The notes under the pieces were generated by a model. That model did no database searches. It was not told the DNA's origin and saw only the letters and a program-made list of their open reading frames with translations. Made by a program: the position numbers and the translations under genes. Shown piece by piece: positions 18,084 through 26,222 of a stretch of DNA of 64,000 bases. The stretch is taken from positions 4,216,001 to 4,280,000 of the forward strand of contig NZ_CP108677.1 in assembly GCF_035994945.1 (NCBI RefSeq), in the 5' to 3' direction. The number at the start of each line of letters is the position of its first letter. Within the stretch, counting starts at the first letter, position 1. Source of the stretch: Streptomyces sp. NBC_01216. GTDB taxonomy: Bacteria > Actinomycetota > Actinomycetes > Streptomycetales > Streptomycetaceae.

Positions 18084-18500
18084 CTACCTGGTGTCTTGCG
18101 TCCTCTCGTACGCGGCGAGTTCCTCTGCGGTGCCAATGAAGGCTGGGCCGCAGCCCGGAGGCAGCCGCTCGATAACCATGGCCACGGCCTCCTGCGCGGT
18201 GCTCGTGTCCCCGATCCACTCCGTGTCGTAGGGGCCGGCCTTCGGTTGCTCAACCCGATACCCGCCGACGCTGCGCCCGTAGACCAAGGGAATGTCCATG
18301 GTGAAGCGGGAGGCCGTGCACCGGCTGAAGCCGAGCCGCCAATGGCTCGTCCAGGGGTACAGCTGCCTGAGCAGCGGCTCCGCGTACGCTGCACGCACCA
18401 GCGTCAGGAACGGCTCAAGGGGAGGCGCTCCCGCGGGAAGTTCGGGCTCACCCGCGGTCGTTAGGAGTCTGTGCCACTGCGCTTCCACGATGTCGGTCAT
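18084..18500 (-). CDS. DUF6193 family protein
   Basis: 138 residues. The pattern EAQWHRLL, AAYAEPLLRQLYPWTSHWRLGFSRCT and ERLPPGCGPAFIGTAEEL matches the DUF6193 family of streptomycetes, as I recall it. Family function is unknown. The start overlaps the preceding stop (ATGA), placing it in the phage operon just ahead of terS. In a phage packaging operon it is an accessory gene rather than a structural one. Confidence 0.7.
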   Translation of the reverse strand: MTDIVEAQWHRLLTTAGEPELPAGAPPLEPFLTLVRAAYAEPLLRQLYPWTSHWRLGFSRCTASRFTMDIPLVYGRSVGGYRVEQPKAGPYDTEWIGDTSTAQEAVAMVIERLPPGCGPAFIGTAEELAAYERTQDTR

Positions 18501-18679
18501 CCGGTCATTCTGCGGAGCGTCGGATCACGGAGCCCCAGGTGTTCCAGGAGGTCACGGCATTCGCCCCGGTCGGATGCGCGGGCGGCGACCTGGAGGGCGG
18601 CCTTGCGGCGTACGGAGTCGGGCAGGGGGGTGACGGAGACCGTGCGCTCCCACGACGAGGAGTCCTTGGCCAGGTTCAC
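18497..18679 (-). CDS. Small phage operon protein, unknown
   Basis: 60 residues, with 4-nt ATGA overlaps at both ends. The C-terminal helices contain AARASDRGECRDLLEHLGL. No function is recognised; the coupling on both sides is the main evidence that it is real. Confidence 0.6.
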   Translation of the reverse strand: MNLAKDSSSWERTVSVTPLPDSVRRKAALQVAARASDRGECRDLLEHLGLRDPTLRRMTG

Positions 18680-18879
18680 TGTGCGGTCCCTTCAGTCACA
18701 TCGTCGGGTTCGAGGTCGCCGTCGAGGAGGCGGGCGAGCTGGTCGGCGAGGCGGAACGGTTCGTCGGCGAGATGCTCGGTCAGTGCGCGGGCCAGGCCGG
18801 TGGCGGTGCGGTGGACCGTGGTCAGGTGGTCGATCTCGGCGTGGAGCTGGTTCAGCTCCTCCGTGGGTGAGCCGCTCAT
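18676..18879 (-). CDS. Small acidic phage protein, unknown
   Basis: 67 residues from ATG 18879, chosen because it overlaps the upstream stop (ATGA), whereas the longer frame does not fit. It is acidic and helical: LNQLHAEIDHLTTVHRTATG and ADQLARLLDGDLEPDDV. No family is recognised. Confidence 0.55.
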   Translation of the reverse strand: MSGSPTEELNQLHAEIDHLTTVHRTATGLARALTEHLADEPFRLADQLARLLDGDLEPDDVTEGTAQ

Positions 18880-19322
18880 GGGGTGGGTCTCCGGAAGTTC
18901 GGCGGGAGGACGGCACGCTGGCGCTCGGGGCCGAGCACTCGCAGCACGCTGTGCAGATCGCGAGGCCGCCAGACGGCGACCTCGAAGCCGCTGTCGGCCA
19001 GGTGGGCGAGCCACTCGCGCTGGGCAGGGCGGAGCCGGCCGGTGTCGGTCTTGAACTCGACGAACAGCGTGCGGCGCTGTCCGAGGTGCCCGAAGACCTC
19101 GTCGGGCCAGCCCGCGTCGGAGCGTCGGGAGTCTGCCGTGTGGTACTGCAGCCGCCAGCCGTACCGAGCGGCGATCTCACGGACCTTGCGTCGCCACTGC
19201 TCCTCGCTCGTGCCGGTCACTGGCTCCGCCCGGTCGGCGGCCACCGGGAAACGCTCGGCCTCCAGCCGGTCCAGCGGCCCGTACCGTTCGGCGAGCAGCT
19301 TGCGGTACAGCTCCCCGCTCAC
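18876..19322 (-). CDS. VRR-NUC domain nuclease
   Basis: 148 residues from GTG 19322 (GTGA overlap with the upstream gene). The PD-(D/E)XK-like core is visible: GWPDEVFGHLGQRRTLFVEF then KTDTGRLRPAQREWLAHLAD, giving D, E-x-K and the downstream Q of the VRR-NUC fold. Phage VRR-NUC proteins act as small endonucleases or resolvases in replication and packaging. Its position above terS fits a role near packaging. Confidence 0.78.
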   Translation of the reverse strand: MSGELYRKLLAERYGPLDRLEAERFPVAADRAEPVTGTSEEQWRRKVREIAARYGWRLQYHTADSRRSDAGWPDEVFGHLGQRRTLFVEFKTDTGRLRPAQREWLAHLADSGFEVAVWRPRDLHSVLRVLGPERQRAVLPPNFRRPTP

Positions 19323-19540
19323 GGCGTACCGTCCAGCAGCCGGTAGCCGGTGCTCGTCGGCCGCATCCGCTCCAGCGCGATCCGGGTCCACTGCCTGGTC
19401 CGGCCGCCGGGTGTAGCGGAAGTGAGGACCGTGCAGTACGCGTACCGGACGTCGACACGGTCGACGCGTACAGTGCGGCCTTCGCTGCGCTTGTCGTTGT
19501 CGGCCCACACCTGGCCGACCCGCACGTCGGGCTGGGTCAC
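19319..19540 (-). CDS. DUF6354-like small protein
   Basis: 73 residues from GTG 19540, overlapping the ParB-like stop (GTGA). GQVWADNDKRSEGRTVRVD and the end ERMRPTSTGYRLLD match the small beta-rich DUF6354 family of streptomycetes, as I recall it. Function unknown. Confidence 0.6.
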   Translation of the reverse strand: MTQPDVRVGQVWADNDKRSEGRTVRVDRVDVRYAYCTVLTSATPGGRTRQWTRIALERMRPTSTGYRLLDGTP

Positions 19541-20442
19541 GCCGCACCTGCCAGGTAGTCGGCGGCCCACAGCTCCAGGGCCCGCCACCGCTGCCCCGTC
19601 TCGATGTCGCCGTCCCGCTCCATTCGGTCGATGGCCCGCTGGACGACGGCCGCGGCGTCGGCCGGCATGGTGCGGGTGGCCAGCACCGTCTCGATCGGGG
19701 CGGTGCCCTTGCGGGTGACGGTCTGCTCGTCCGGGTCGTACCAGCCCTCGGCGAGTTCGCCGAGGTGCCGCTCCACGACCGCGAGGATGATCGCGAACGC
19801 GGCGGCGACGTTGCCGATGTTGTGCGCGCCCTTCGTCGTGTCGAGGGTGTCCAGCACGCTGTCGTACTGGTCGATGTGGGTCAGCCAGCGGGCGTCGGCG
19901 GACGCCGCCTTCCGGGCCGCTTCCAGGGCCTTCTCCGCGGCCTCCTTCTCGTCCGGCAGGAAGACGATCTGCACGGTCGCGAAGTCCAGGTTCGCCTCCG
20001 CGAGACTCGGCACGGTGACCTCGTCGAGGAGTTCGAGGGTCTTGTCGTCAAGGCCGGAGTACAGGCGCATGGAGACGTCCTCCAGCTCCTCGTACAGGGC
20101 CTTGAGGGTGGCCGGGTCGTCCTCGCCGGCAATCGCGTTGTGGGCGAGCTGGAGCGCGATCTGCCGCTGCCGGGGGAGCGGTTCGGTGATCTCCATCCAC
20201 CAGATGCGCTCCAGGCCGGCCTCGATCGCCGCCTTGGTGCGGTGGTTGCCCGACAGCACGATGCGGCGGCCGGTCTCCGCGTCGTTCCACACCAGCGGCG
20301 TCGAGGTCAGCGCGCCGTCGTCACGGATGTTCGCGACGAGGCGCTGGAACTGCTCGTGACGCATGAACCGAGCGTTGATGTCCAGCAGCGTCAGCTCGCG
20401 CGGGTCGCCCTCCACCATGCGGGGCTTGAGTGGATCGCTCAA
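19537..20442 (-). CDS. ParB/sulfiredoxin-domain phage protein
   Basis: About 301 residues from a TTG start at 20442, chosen for GGAGGGGG upstream and overlap with the preceding stop; a longer form from 20481 is possible. Residues about 10-90 are a ParB-N-type fold with GNHRTKAAIEAG (the GxxR box) and DPRELTLLDINARFM. The rest is helical, without an obvious ParB helix-turn-helix. Such proteins in phages are nucleotide-binding switches or nucleases, often beside DNA-modification genes. Here it is coupled to a methyltransferase/Mom-like gene, which suggests they act together. Confidence 0.78.
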   Translation of the reverse strand: MSDPLKPRMVEGDPRELTLLDINARFMRHEQFQRLVANIRDDGALTSTPLVWNDAETGRRIVLSGNHRTKAAIEAGLERIWWMEITEPLPRQRQIALQLAHNAIAGEDDPATLKALYEELEDVSMRLYSGLDDKTLELLDEVTVPSLAEANLDFATVQIVFLPDEKEAAEKALEAARKAASADARWLTHIDQYDSVLDTLDTTKGAHNIGNVAAAFAIILAVVERHLGELAEGWYDPDEQTVTRKGTAPIETVLATRTMPADAAAVVQRAIDRMERDGDIETGQRWRALELWAADYLAGAA

Positions 20443-21860
20443 CGGGGTTCCCCCTCCTTCTGTCCGTGCTTGCTCCTCCACTGCGCGAACCCTTCGGCCA
20501 GCGACCAGCGGCCCAGCTCGGAGCCGTAGTCGAGCTGGTAGCGGTAGGCGGGATCGGTGGAGTCCTTGCGCGAGTTCAGGCGCAGCAGCCCGCGGTACTT
20601 CATCGACACCGGCCGCTGCGTGAACGCCGTCGTGTTCAGCCGGGTCAGGCGGGTGTTCATGGCGCGCTGCGCGAGGAACTGCGCCTCGGTCGACAGCGCC
20701 GCGTACAGCACGAGCTTGGCCAGCCGCCCGTACGACGTCGGCGCGACCGGGAAGTCGGAGAGCAGGTACACGTTGTGCGGGTCGTACTTCGGCGTCGAGT
20801 ACGCGAACGCGCCCACCACGACGCCGTCGACCAGGACCGCGAGCGCCATCGTCGGCGCGCCCGGACGGATGTTGTGGTTCATGTACTGCGACCGCAGCGT
20901 CGCGAACTGCCCCATCGTCAGCGGCGCGAGGGTCAGTGTCCCGCCGAGCTCCCGGCCCGGTACGAGCCGCGGTGCGCGCACCGGCTCCAGCCGCTGGTTC
21001 GGGCGTACGATCCGCGAGCGCGGGACCGACGCGTAGACGTTGATCGGCAGCCCGCGGTTGGCGGTCTGCACCTGACCGCGCAGGTGGTCACGCAGCTCCT
21101 CGACGTCGAAGTGCAGGCCGAGCACCCAGTGCGGCCGGTCGGTGATGCGCTCGATCAGGGTCTGCTTCGCGGCGTCGTCCAGCGTCGGGTACTCCGGCGC
21201 CGGCCAGCCCAAGTGTTTGTCCAGGGCCGCGAACTGGCCCTCGTAGTCCCCTGCGTAGAACGGCGGGAAGGCCACGACCGGCGCGTCCGTCGGCACCTGG
21301 TCGGCGAGCCACTGGTTCACGTCCATCGGCGCGTACGAGGCGAGCCGCAGCGGCAGCGCCTCGATCTTCTCGACTGTCTTCGCGTGCAGCTGCGGGAACT
21401 GCTGCCGGTAGGCGGCCAGCATCCGGCCGTAGTACGGATGGTCCCCGCGCCCGAGCCACTGGAAGAAGCGCGAGCCGAGCAGCACCACTGCGAGCGTTCC
21501 GGCCCGTCCGTCCATGTACGGGTCCAGCCAGTCGAGTTCGTACGCCGACTCGGGACGGATCGTGATGGGGAGCTCCTGCCCGGCGAGGTACCAGCCGATT
21601 GCCGACGAGTACAGCTGCACGTCGCAGCCGTGGAGCCGGAACCCGGAGTCGTGCAGGACGCGTTCGATGGTGAAGTTGCCCGAGCAGCCGACGTAGATGT
21701 CCTCGGCCTGGCCGCGCCAGGTGGTGGCGTGCTCGTGGATGATCGCGCGGAGGTCCGCGGGGATCGAGCCGTGGAACAACGCTGCCTCCCCTGCGCGGAT
21801 CTGGTTGAGAAGGACGCGGGTCCGGGGGAGCAGGGGGCTGGTCCTGCCGTGCCGGGCCAC
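20439..21860 (-). CDS. Putative antirestriction DNA-modification protein (MTase + Mom-like GNAT)
   Basis: 473 residues from GTG 21860; the frame is open to 22049 and the start is uncertain. The N-terminal half looks like a Rossmann methyltransferase: DIYVGCSGNFTIERVL (motif I position), LHGCDVQLYSS, and FPPFYAGDYEGQF with a PPFY catalytic motif as in N6-adenine methyltransferases. The C-terminal 140 residues (MALAVLVDGVVVGAFAYS, VYLLSDFPVAPTSYGRLAKL) look like a GNAT domain of the phage Mu Mom type. Together they suggest adenine hypermodification protecting phage DNA from restriction. Domain calls are from pattern recognition only. Confidence 0.62.
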   Translation of the reverse strand: MARHGRTSPLLPRTRVLLNQIRAGEAALFHGSIPADLRAIIHEHATTWRGQAEDIYVGCSGNFTIERVLHDSGFRLHGCDVQLYSSAIGWYLAGQELPITIRPESAYELDWLDPYMDGRAGTLAVVLLGSRFFQWLGRGDHPYYGRMLAAYRQQFPQLHAKTVEKIEALPLRLASYAPMDVNQWLADQVPTDAPVVAFPPFYAGDYEGQFAALDKHLGWPAPEYPTLDDAAKQTLIERITDRPHWVLGLHFDVEELRDHLRGQVQTANRGLPINVYASVPRSRIVRPNQRLEPVRAPRLVPGRELGGTLTLAPLTMGQFATLRSQYMNHNIRPGAPTMALAVLVDGVVVGAFAYSTPKYDPHNVYLLSDFPVAPTSYGRLAKLVLYAALSTEAQFLAQRAMNTRLTRLNTTAFTQRPVSMKYRGLLRLNSRKDSTDPAYRYQLDYGSELGRWSLAEGFAQWRSKHGQKEGEPR

Positions 21861-22091
21861 CAGGGAACCAGGAGGCGCGGGGGACGCCTGGAGGGGGTGG
21901 TTCCTTGGCTGGTCGGCTCCGCACCACATGCCCGTGCGGACGCGTCCTCGAGCGCCGGGCCCGACTCGAACGGGCTCCTCCCCACTGGGGGCGGGGCGTG
22001 CTGCCAGGTGCACTACCGGCGCGTGGCGGGGCGGATCCGGGAAGATCACCCGCCATCAATCGAACCGTATCAGACGAAGTATTGTCACAAC

Positions 22092-22127
22092 ACATGTGGC
22101 GGATGCGATCACGCACCCGCCACATGT
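22092..22127. promoter_or_regulatory. 11-bp stem hairpin before the MTase/Mom gene
   Basis: ACATGTGGCGG and its complement CCGCCACATGT with a 14-nt loop, in an AT-richer stretch between the small ORF ending at 22160 and the modification gene. No T-run follows on either strand, so a regulatory or processing site is at least as likely as a terminator. Confidence 0.55.
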
Positions 22128-22159
22128 CTGGAGTCGCGGTCAGGCCCGCGCGCTGGCTG

Positions 22160-22360
22160 TCACCGGTCCGGCTGGAGCAGGTCCAGCAGGCTCATCGTCC
22201 CGATCGGGCACTCCTCTGGGAGCCGCAGCTTCGACTTCGCTCTTCCGGGCCCGGGCTCGAACAGCTCCATCTGTCCCGGAGGCGCCGGCTTCGGCCGTGG
22301 CGGAGCCTCGAAGTCCTCCCGTCTCATCTCCGCCCAGTTGGGCCTGCGCTCCTCGGTCAC
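22160..22360 (-). CDS. Small phage protein, unknown
   Basis: 66 residues from GTG 22360, overlapping the DUF488 stop (GTGA). It is proline- and charge-rich with GQMELFEPGPGRAKSKLRL. No family is recognised. It is supported mainly by coupling. Confidence 0.5.
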   Translation of the reverse strand: MTEERRPNWAEMRREDFEAPPRPKPAPPGQMELFEPGPGRAKSKLRLPEECPIGTMSLLDLLQPDR

Positions 22361-22767
22361 AGCAGCGTCCCTTGCTCGTACCCGGGCCCCAGCGGCCCGA
22401 GTTCCCTTACCTTCGCCCCGGTCTTCTCCTGCCACCACGCGGCGAACATCCGCCGGTGGCACCACTGATCCGGCTTTGCCAGGTCCTCGAAGCACAGCAG
22501 CACGAGCCGCAGATCCCCGGCCGCGACCGCGATCTCCTGGAACCGCGACGCGAAGAAGTCCACCCCATGCCGGTCCAGTTGGGACACGTACGCCGTCTCG
22601 TACGCCGGCCGTGCCGCACCGAAGTAGTCGCGGCTCGGCGCGGCCTCCCGCACCTGGTGCTCCAGTACGTACGGCAACGTCCACCGCGGCGCGCCCAAGG
22701 TGATGCGCACCGGCACGCCCATCGACGGCTCGAAGCCCTGGTACCTGTGTGTGAACAGCTCGAACAT
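22357..22767 (-). CDS. DUF488 family protein
   Basis: 136 residues from ATG 22767 with GGGAGGAAT just upstream. The core LRLVLLCFEDLAKPDQWCHR (Cys then CHR, seven residues apart) is the DUF488 signature, and the FELFTHRYQGF start fits. Biochemical function is unknown. It belongs to the phage operon running to terL. Confidence 0.75.
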   Translation of the reverse strand: MFELFTHRYQGFEPSMGVPVRITLGAPRWTLPYVLEHQVREAAPSRDYFGAARPAYETAYVSQLDRHGVDFFASRFQEIAVAAGDLRLVLLCFEDLAKPDQWCHRRMFAAWWQEKTGAKVRELGPLGPGYEQGTLL

Positions 22768-22782
22768 ATTCCTCCCTCATGC

Positions 22783-23145
22783 TCACGCCGGACTCGCGAC
22801 ACCGCAGAGCGGGCAGTCCGGGTCCGGCTTCTCCTCGTGGCCCTCGTCGTTGTGGGTGTTCTCCCACCCGGCCAGCTCGTAGCAGCCGTCGCACAGCACA
22901 CCGAGCGCGTCCCGCGAGACGCTGCCGGAGCCGAACACGAGGCAGCCCTCGCCGTCCACCGCGACGCTGCCGTCCGTGCCGCGTACCAGGACGACCCGCA
23001 GTCGCCGCCCGCACACCCGGCACGGGATCTTCGTGGCGAGGGCGGGCGCAACCCATTCGCTGCCGGGCGCCAACACTCCAGAGCACAGCAGCGCGGCCGC
23101 TTGATCGGGCGACAGCGTGTCGCCCTCGTTCGTGATCGCTAACAT
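22783..23145 (-). CDS. Zinc-ribbon-like phage protein
   Basis: 120 residues from ATG 23145 (GAAGGACAGGGA upstream). It has three CxxC pairs: PCRVCGRR near 42-45, LCDGCYEL near 85-88 and DCPLCG near 110-113. These could bind one or two zinc ions. It is the first gene of the long minus-strand operon. Function unknown. Confidence 0.6.
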   Translation of the reverse strand: MLAITNEGDTLSPDQAAALLCSGVLAPGSEWVAPALATKIPCRVCGRRLRVVLVRGTDGSVAVDGEGCLVFGSGSVSRDALGVLCDGCYELAGWENTHNDEGHEEKPDPDCPLCGVASPA

Positions 23146-23181
23146 TCCCTGTCCTTCCTCGCTCCTGATTCAAAACGAATG

Positions 23182-23240
23182 ATCGTCAAATAACATTCTA
23201 TCGTCAATTGGCCTCGCTCGCCAATATTGTTTTATCGTCG
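23182..23240 (-). promoter_or_regulatory. Repeated TTGACGAT boxes upstream of the phage operon
   Basis: On the minus strand TTGACGAT occurs at 23207-23200 and 23189-23182, with CGACGAT at 23240-23234, in an unusually AT-rich stretch just upstream of the gene starting at 23145. The boxes may include a -35 element (TTGACG) and serve as repressor-binding sites. TTGACGG also occurs in the promoter before parB (24491-24485). Confidence 0.5.
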
Positions 23241-23321
23241 AGGGGCTGGGGTCCGCCCCACTCGCACCCCACCACCGCCCCATGCCGCCCGCGCGTCGCC
23301 CGGGCCTTCGGAGACGCGAAA

Positions 23322-23351
23322 CAGCCGGGACCCGCCTCGGGGTCCCGGCTG
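23322..23351 (-). terminator. Terminator after parB
   Basis: Stem CAGCCGGGACCC / GGGTCCCGGCTG with a short loop, about 20 bp beyond the ParB stop, separating parB from the downstream operon. Confidence 0.8.
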
Positions 23352-23373
23352 TCGCGCACGGTCGAACGTCAGC

Positions 23374-24402
23374 TCAGGCCGCGGCCTCAAGCTCCGTCTC
23401 CGAGGGCTCCTCGGCGGCGGCCTCGGCGATCTCGGTCTCGCTCGGCTCCTGCTCGGCCTCGGCGTCCTCCGCCTCGGGCTCGACCTTCAGCTCCGGCCGG
23501 ACCGTCAGCTGCTTCGCCTCGGACATTGCCTTCGCCTTCCGCAGCTTCTTCACCGCCTCGGCCGCCGCCTTCCGCACCCGCTCCACCGCGTCCAGCTGCT
23601 TGCCCACCTCGCCCTCGAACAGCTCGGCCAGCTCCGTCGGCGTCAGCTTCGCCAGCTCCTCCAGGAGTGTCCCGGCGCGCTCGACCTGGTCCACCTTGGA
23701 CTTGGCCTGCTTGCGCTCCTTGGCCTTGTCCTCCTTCTCCTTGTCCGACAGCTCCTTCTCGGAGAAGAAGCCCTCCTGGTTCTCCTTCATCCGCAGGGCC
23801 TGCGCGAAGGTGGAGGCGTCGGTCTCCGTCCTGAAGTCGCCCTTCATGTACCGGGTGACGGCCACCTTCTGGTTCGCCGGCGTGAGCTTCGACAGGTACC
23901 AGGCGAAGTCGGCCTTGATCTTGCCCTCGGCGACGAGTTCCGCGATGTCGGTGGTGAGGTTGAGCAGGTCCATCCGCCACTTCACGTAGTCGGTGGTCTT
24001 GCCGAACATCTCCGCGATGCGCTCCGCCTGGTATCCGAACCCGACCAGGTCCGCGTACGCCTGGGCCTCCTCCATGAGGGTCATGTCCGCGCGGCCGATG
24101 TTCTCGGAGATGCCCATGATGAACGCGTTCTCGTCGTCGACGCTCGAGACGACCTTGGCCTCGATGGTGGTGGCGCCCTCCACCAGGTGCATGGCCCGCC
24201 AGCGACGCTCGCCCATCACGATCTGGAACGTGTCGCCGGCCGGGCGGACCACGATCGGCTGGAGCTGGCCGACCGAGCGGAACTGGGCTGCCAGCTCCTC
24301 CAGCTTGGTCTCGTCGAAGAACTTGCGGGGCTGGTCCGGGTTGGGCTCGATGTCCGCGAGCGGGATCGCGATGACCTCGATGTTCGCCTCGCTGACGTTC
24401 AT
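23374..24402 (-). CDS. ParB/RepB/Spo0J-type partition protein
   Basis: 342 residues from ATG 24402, chosen for GAGGAGTCAGCGAC before it. The N-terminal ParB domain has DIEPNPDQPRKFFDE and the GERRWRA box, then SENIGRADMTLMEEAQAYADL and an HTH (ERIAEMFGKTTDYVKWRM). A long charged helix and an Ala/Glu-rich tail (ETEIAEAAAEEPSETELEAA) follow. No ParA is visible. It could serve partition of a plasmid-like prophage state or regulation. The second, shorter ParB-like protein at 19537 is unrelated in its C-terminus. Confidence 0.82.
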   Translation of the reverse strand: MNVSEANIEVIAIPLADIEPNPDQPRKFFDETKLEELAAQFRSVGQLQPIVVRPAGDTFQIVMGERRWRAMHLVEGATTIEAKVVSSVDDENAFIMGISENIGRADMTLMEEAQAYADLVGFGYQAERIAEMFGKTTDYVKWRMDLLNLTTDIAELVAEGKIKADFAWYLSKLTPANQKVAVTRYMKGDFRTETDASTFAQALRMKENQEGFFSEKELSDKEKEDKAKERKQAKSKVDQVERAGTLLEELAKLTPTELAELFEGEVGKQLDAVERVRKAAAEAVKKLRKAKAMSEAKQLTVRPELKVEPEAEDAEAEQEPSETEIAEAAAEEPSETELEAAA

Positions 24403-24461
24403 GTCGCTGACTCCTCGCACTCTCGGTCTCGCAGGATGGTTTCCTGTGAGGTGATGACTAA

Positions 24462-24491
24462 ATACTATGATCAATCGATCTTGACCGTCAA
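24462..24491 (-). promoter_or_regulatory. Promoter of parB
   Basis: On the minus strand -35 TTGACG (24491-24486) and -10 TAGTAT (24467-24462) are separated by 18 bp. The -35 lies in a small palindrome, TTGAC-G-GTCAA, a likely operator. Confidence 0.65.
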
Positions 24492-24548
24492 GTGTCGTTT
24501 GTCGCGGATCGCCAGGGAATGCCTCGTGCGCGATGGGACTTGAACCGA

Positions 24549-24587
24549 GTGAGCCCCGCCCGCCTGCAGTGGACGGTCGGGGCTCAC
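24549..24587 (-). terminator. Hairpin after the small gene at 24614
   Basis: Stem GTGAGCCCCG / CGGGGCTCAC around a 19-nt loop, between a small minus-strand gene and the parB promoter. Probably a terminator insulating parB. Confidence 0.6.
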
Positions 24588-24613
24588 GGGTAAATGGACT
24601 TGCTTAGGCGTCT

Positions 24614-24799
24614 CTACTCTTCCTCGACACATGTTGACCCCAAATCTTCAGGGTCGAATTCGACGTCGGCCCCCATCAGTACCTTGAGGATCTCCTCGTC
24701 GAGCCAGCCGCCCTTGCCCAGCGGATCGGCGTCCGCTGTCCGGTCCATGTCACCCTCGCCGGTCCGTCTACCCGTCTGCGACGAGTCGCGCCGGTTCAT
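24614..24799 (-). CDS. Small acidic protein, unknown
   Basis: 61 residues from ATG 24799, chosen for the strong GGGGAGGAGC. The C-terminus is acidic (WLDEEILKVLMGADVEFDPE). No family is recognised. The strong ribosome-binding site and following hairpin support expression. Confidence 0.55.
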   Translation of the reverse strand: MNRRDSSQTGRRTGEGDMDRTADADPLGKGGWLDEEILKVLMGADVEFDPEDLGSTCVEEE

Positions 24800-25013
24800 G
24801 CTCCTCCCCTGAGCCATGGCGCAGGCGTCCGCCTGACGCGCCCCCTGTCCGCTCCCGTGGGACGCCGCCAAGGCGCTCCACAAGCAGTGACGAGACGTTC
24901 CACGGAGAGCGAGATCGTCAGCGTATGCCTGTTACTCGTCAGTCGCAAACAAATGTCCAGGCAGAGGGCGTCTGACCCGACAAGCCGAACCTCTGTGATC
25001 CGGTTGCCGGTTG

Positions 25014-25943
25014 CTACTCCCACCTCCAGAAGATCTCGAAGCGGGCCTCGTCGAACTTCCGTGAGCCCCTCACGGTGGCAGGCCCCACGCGCACTTCCCG
25101 TACGACGAGCTGAACGAGGTTCCGGCGCTGCTCGCGTCCGGCGGTCTCGTGCCACCAGGTTTCAACACCCTTGGGGGTCAACTCCGGAAGCTGCTCAAGG
25201 GCCTTGCCGCGGCGCACCGCGCCCATCGCTTCGGTGCGCCGGCCTTCCAGGGCGGCCTTGGCTGTCCTGTACTCGCCCAGGTTCATCTCCATCGCCCCAT
25301 AGGCGCGCGCCAACTCGCTCTTGCGGTCGCTCAGTTGCTCCTTCAGGAACCGCTCCGCCTCACGAGCCTCGTTGACGTACTTGTCGCGCAGTGTGGCCAG
25401 ACGCTTGAGGTGCGTCGGACCTTGCAGGCGGGCGACCACTCGCTCTCCGACGTACTCGTCCAGCGGCTCGGCGGAGATCCGCACCTTCCCGCAGCCCTCG
25501 GTCTCGCAGACGTACCCCCGCCCGCCGTTCGCTGTAGACCGGGACACCAGCGGCTGCCTGCATAGACCGCACGTCGCCGGCCCGCCCGACAGGTAGTGGA
25601 CGTGCTTCAGCTTGGTGCCCTGGCCCTTCTTGTTCTCGCTGAACAGCTCCTGCAGGGCGTCGAACGTCTCGCGGTCGATCAGCTGCTCGGCCGGGCCTGG
25701 GATCAGTTCCCCGTTGGCGTTCTCCTTGAGGCCGGCGATCGCCGGGTTGCGCAGTCGGCGCCGCAGTGTCGTGGGCGCCCATGGTCGACCGGAGACCGTT
25801 GGTCCCGCGTTCTCCGTCATCCAGTTCGCGGTTTCCGCGAGCGTCTTCCTCTCATCGAGAAGACGCCTGGCTGCCGCCGCCAAGTGGGCAGCCTCATCAG
25901 GGACGGCAGTCACTCCGTCCGTTTCGTGGCCGTATGCCCTCAT
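25014..25943 (-). CDS. Large serine recombinase lacking its catalytic domain
   Basis: 309 residues from ATG 25943 (GGAGAGAG upstream); the frame reaches 25979. It begins at the recombinase domain (RAYGHETDGVTAVPDEAAHL, TLRRRLRNPAIAGLKEN). A zinc ribbon with CGLCRQPLV and CETEGCGKV follows, then a coiled coil, as in large serine integrases. The N-terminal resolvase domain with the catalytic serine (about 130-150 residues) is absent. It is either a truncated integrase or a stand-alone DNA-binding derivative; the plausible ribosome-binding site at the truncation point is odd. Prophage integration can be carried out by the tyrosine recombinase at 27476. Confidence 0.7.
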   Translation of the reverse strand: MRAYGHETDGVTAVPDEAAHLAAAARRLLDERKTLAETANWMTENAGPTVSGRPWAPTTLRRRLRNPAIAGLKENANGELIPGPAEQLIDRETFDALQELFSENKKGQGTKLKHVHYLSGGPATCGLCRQPLVSRSTANGGRGYVCETEGCGKVRISAEPLDEYVGERVVARLQGPTHLKRLATLRDKYVNEAREAERFLKEQLSDRKSELARAYGAMEMNLGEYRTAKAALEGRRTEAMGAVRRGKALEQLPELTPKGVETWWHETAGREQRRNLVQLVVREVRVGPATVRGSRKFDEARFEIFWRWE

Positions 25944-26067
25944 ACTCTCTCCAGCCCAAAATCCCCCGGTGTAACCCATATGGTATGCGAAGGCGCAGCA
26001 CTGTCACCCCTACATGTGAAGTCTGCCACCCATTGCTTACGTATTGGGTTCGATCTGCAGTGCGCAG

Positions 26068-26090
26068 TATGCCAACTTGCAGTTGGCATA
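26068..26090. promoter_or_regulatory. Perfect 23-bp palindrome (orphan operator)
   Basis: TATGCCAACT, spacer TGC, then AGTTGGCATA: ten-base arms with no mismatch. This is the shape of a dimeric repressor site. It lies about 125 bp upstream of the recombinase start at 25943; no obvious repressor gene is adjacent. It may control early prophage genes. Confidence 0.75.
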
Positions 26091-26222
26091 CAACCCGCGC
26101 GATCGCTGGTTGGATGACGGCTGGAGGGCTCCGGGGGCTGAAAACGCAGATGAGCGGCCTGCGCGGGGCGTCGACGTTCGCCGTCGGCGTCGAGAAGGCC
26201 GGAGTTTGCGCCGTCGGTCAGC

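Noticed and set aside
20430..22703. 757-codon plus-strand open frame
   Set aside because: Arg/Val-rich composition typical of antisense frames; the minus strand holds coupled phage genes with ribosome-binding sites.
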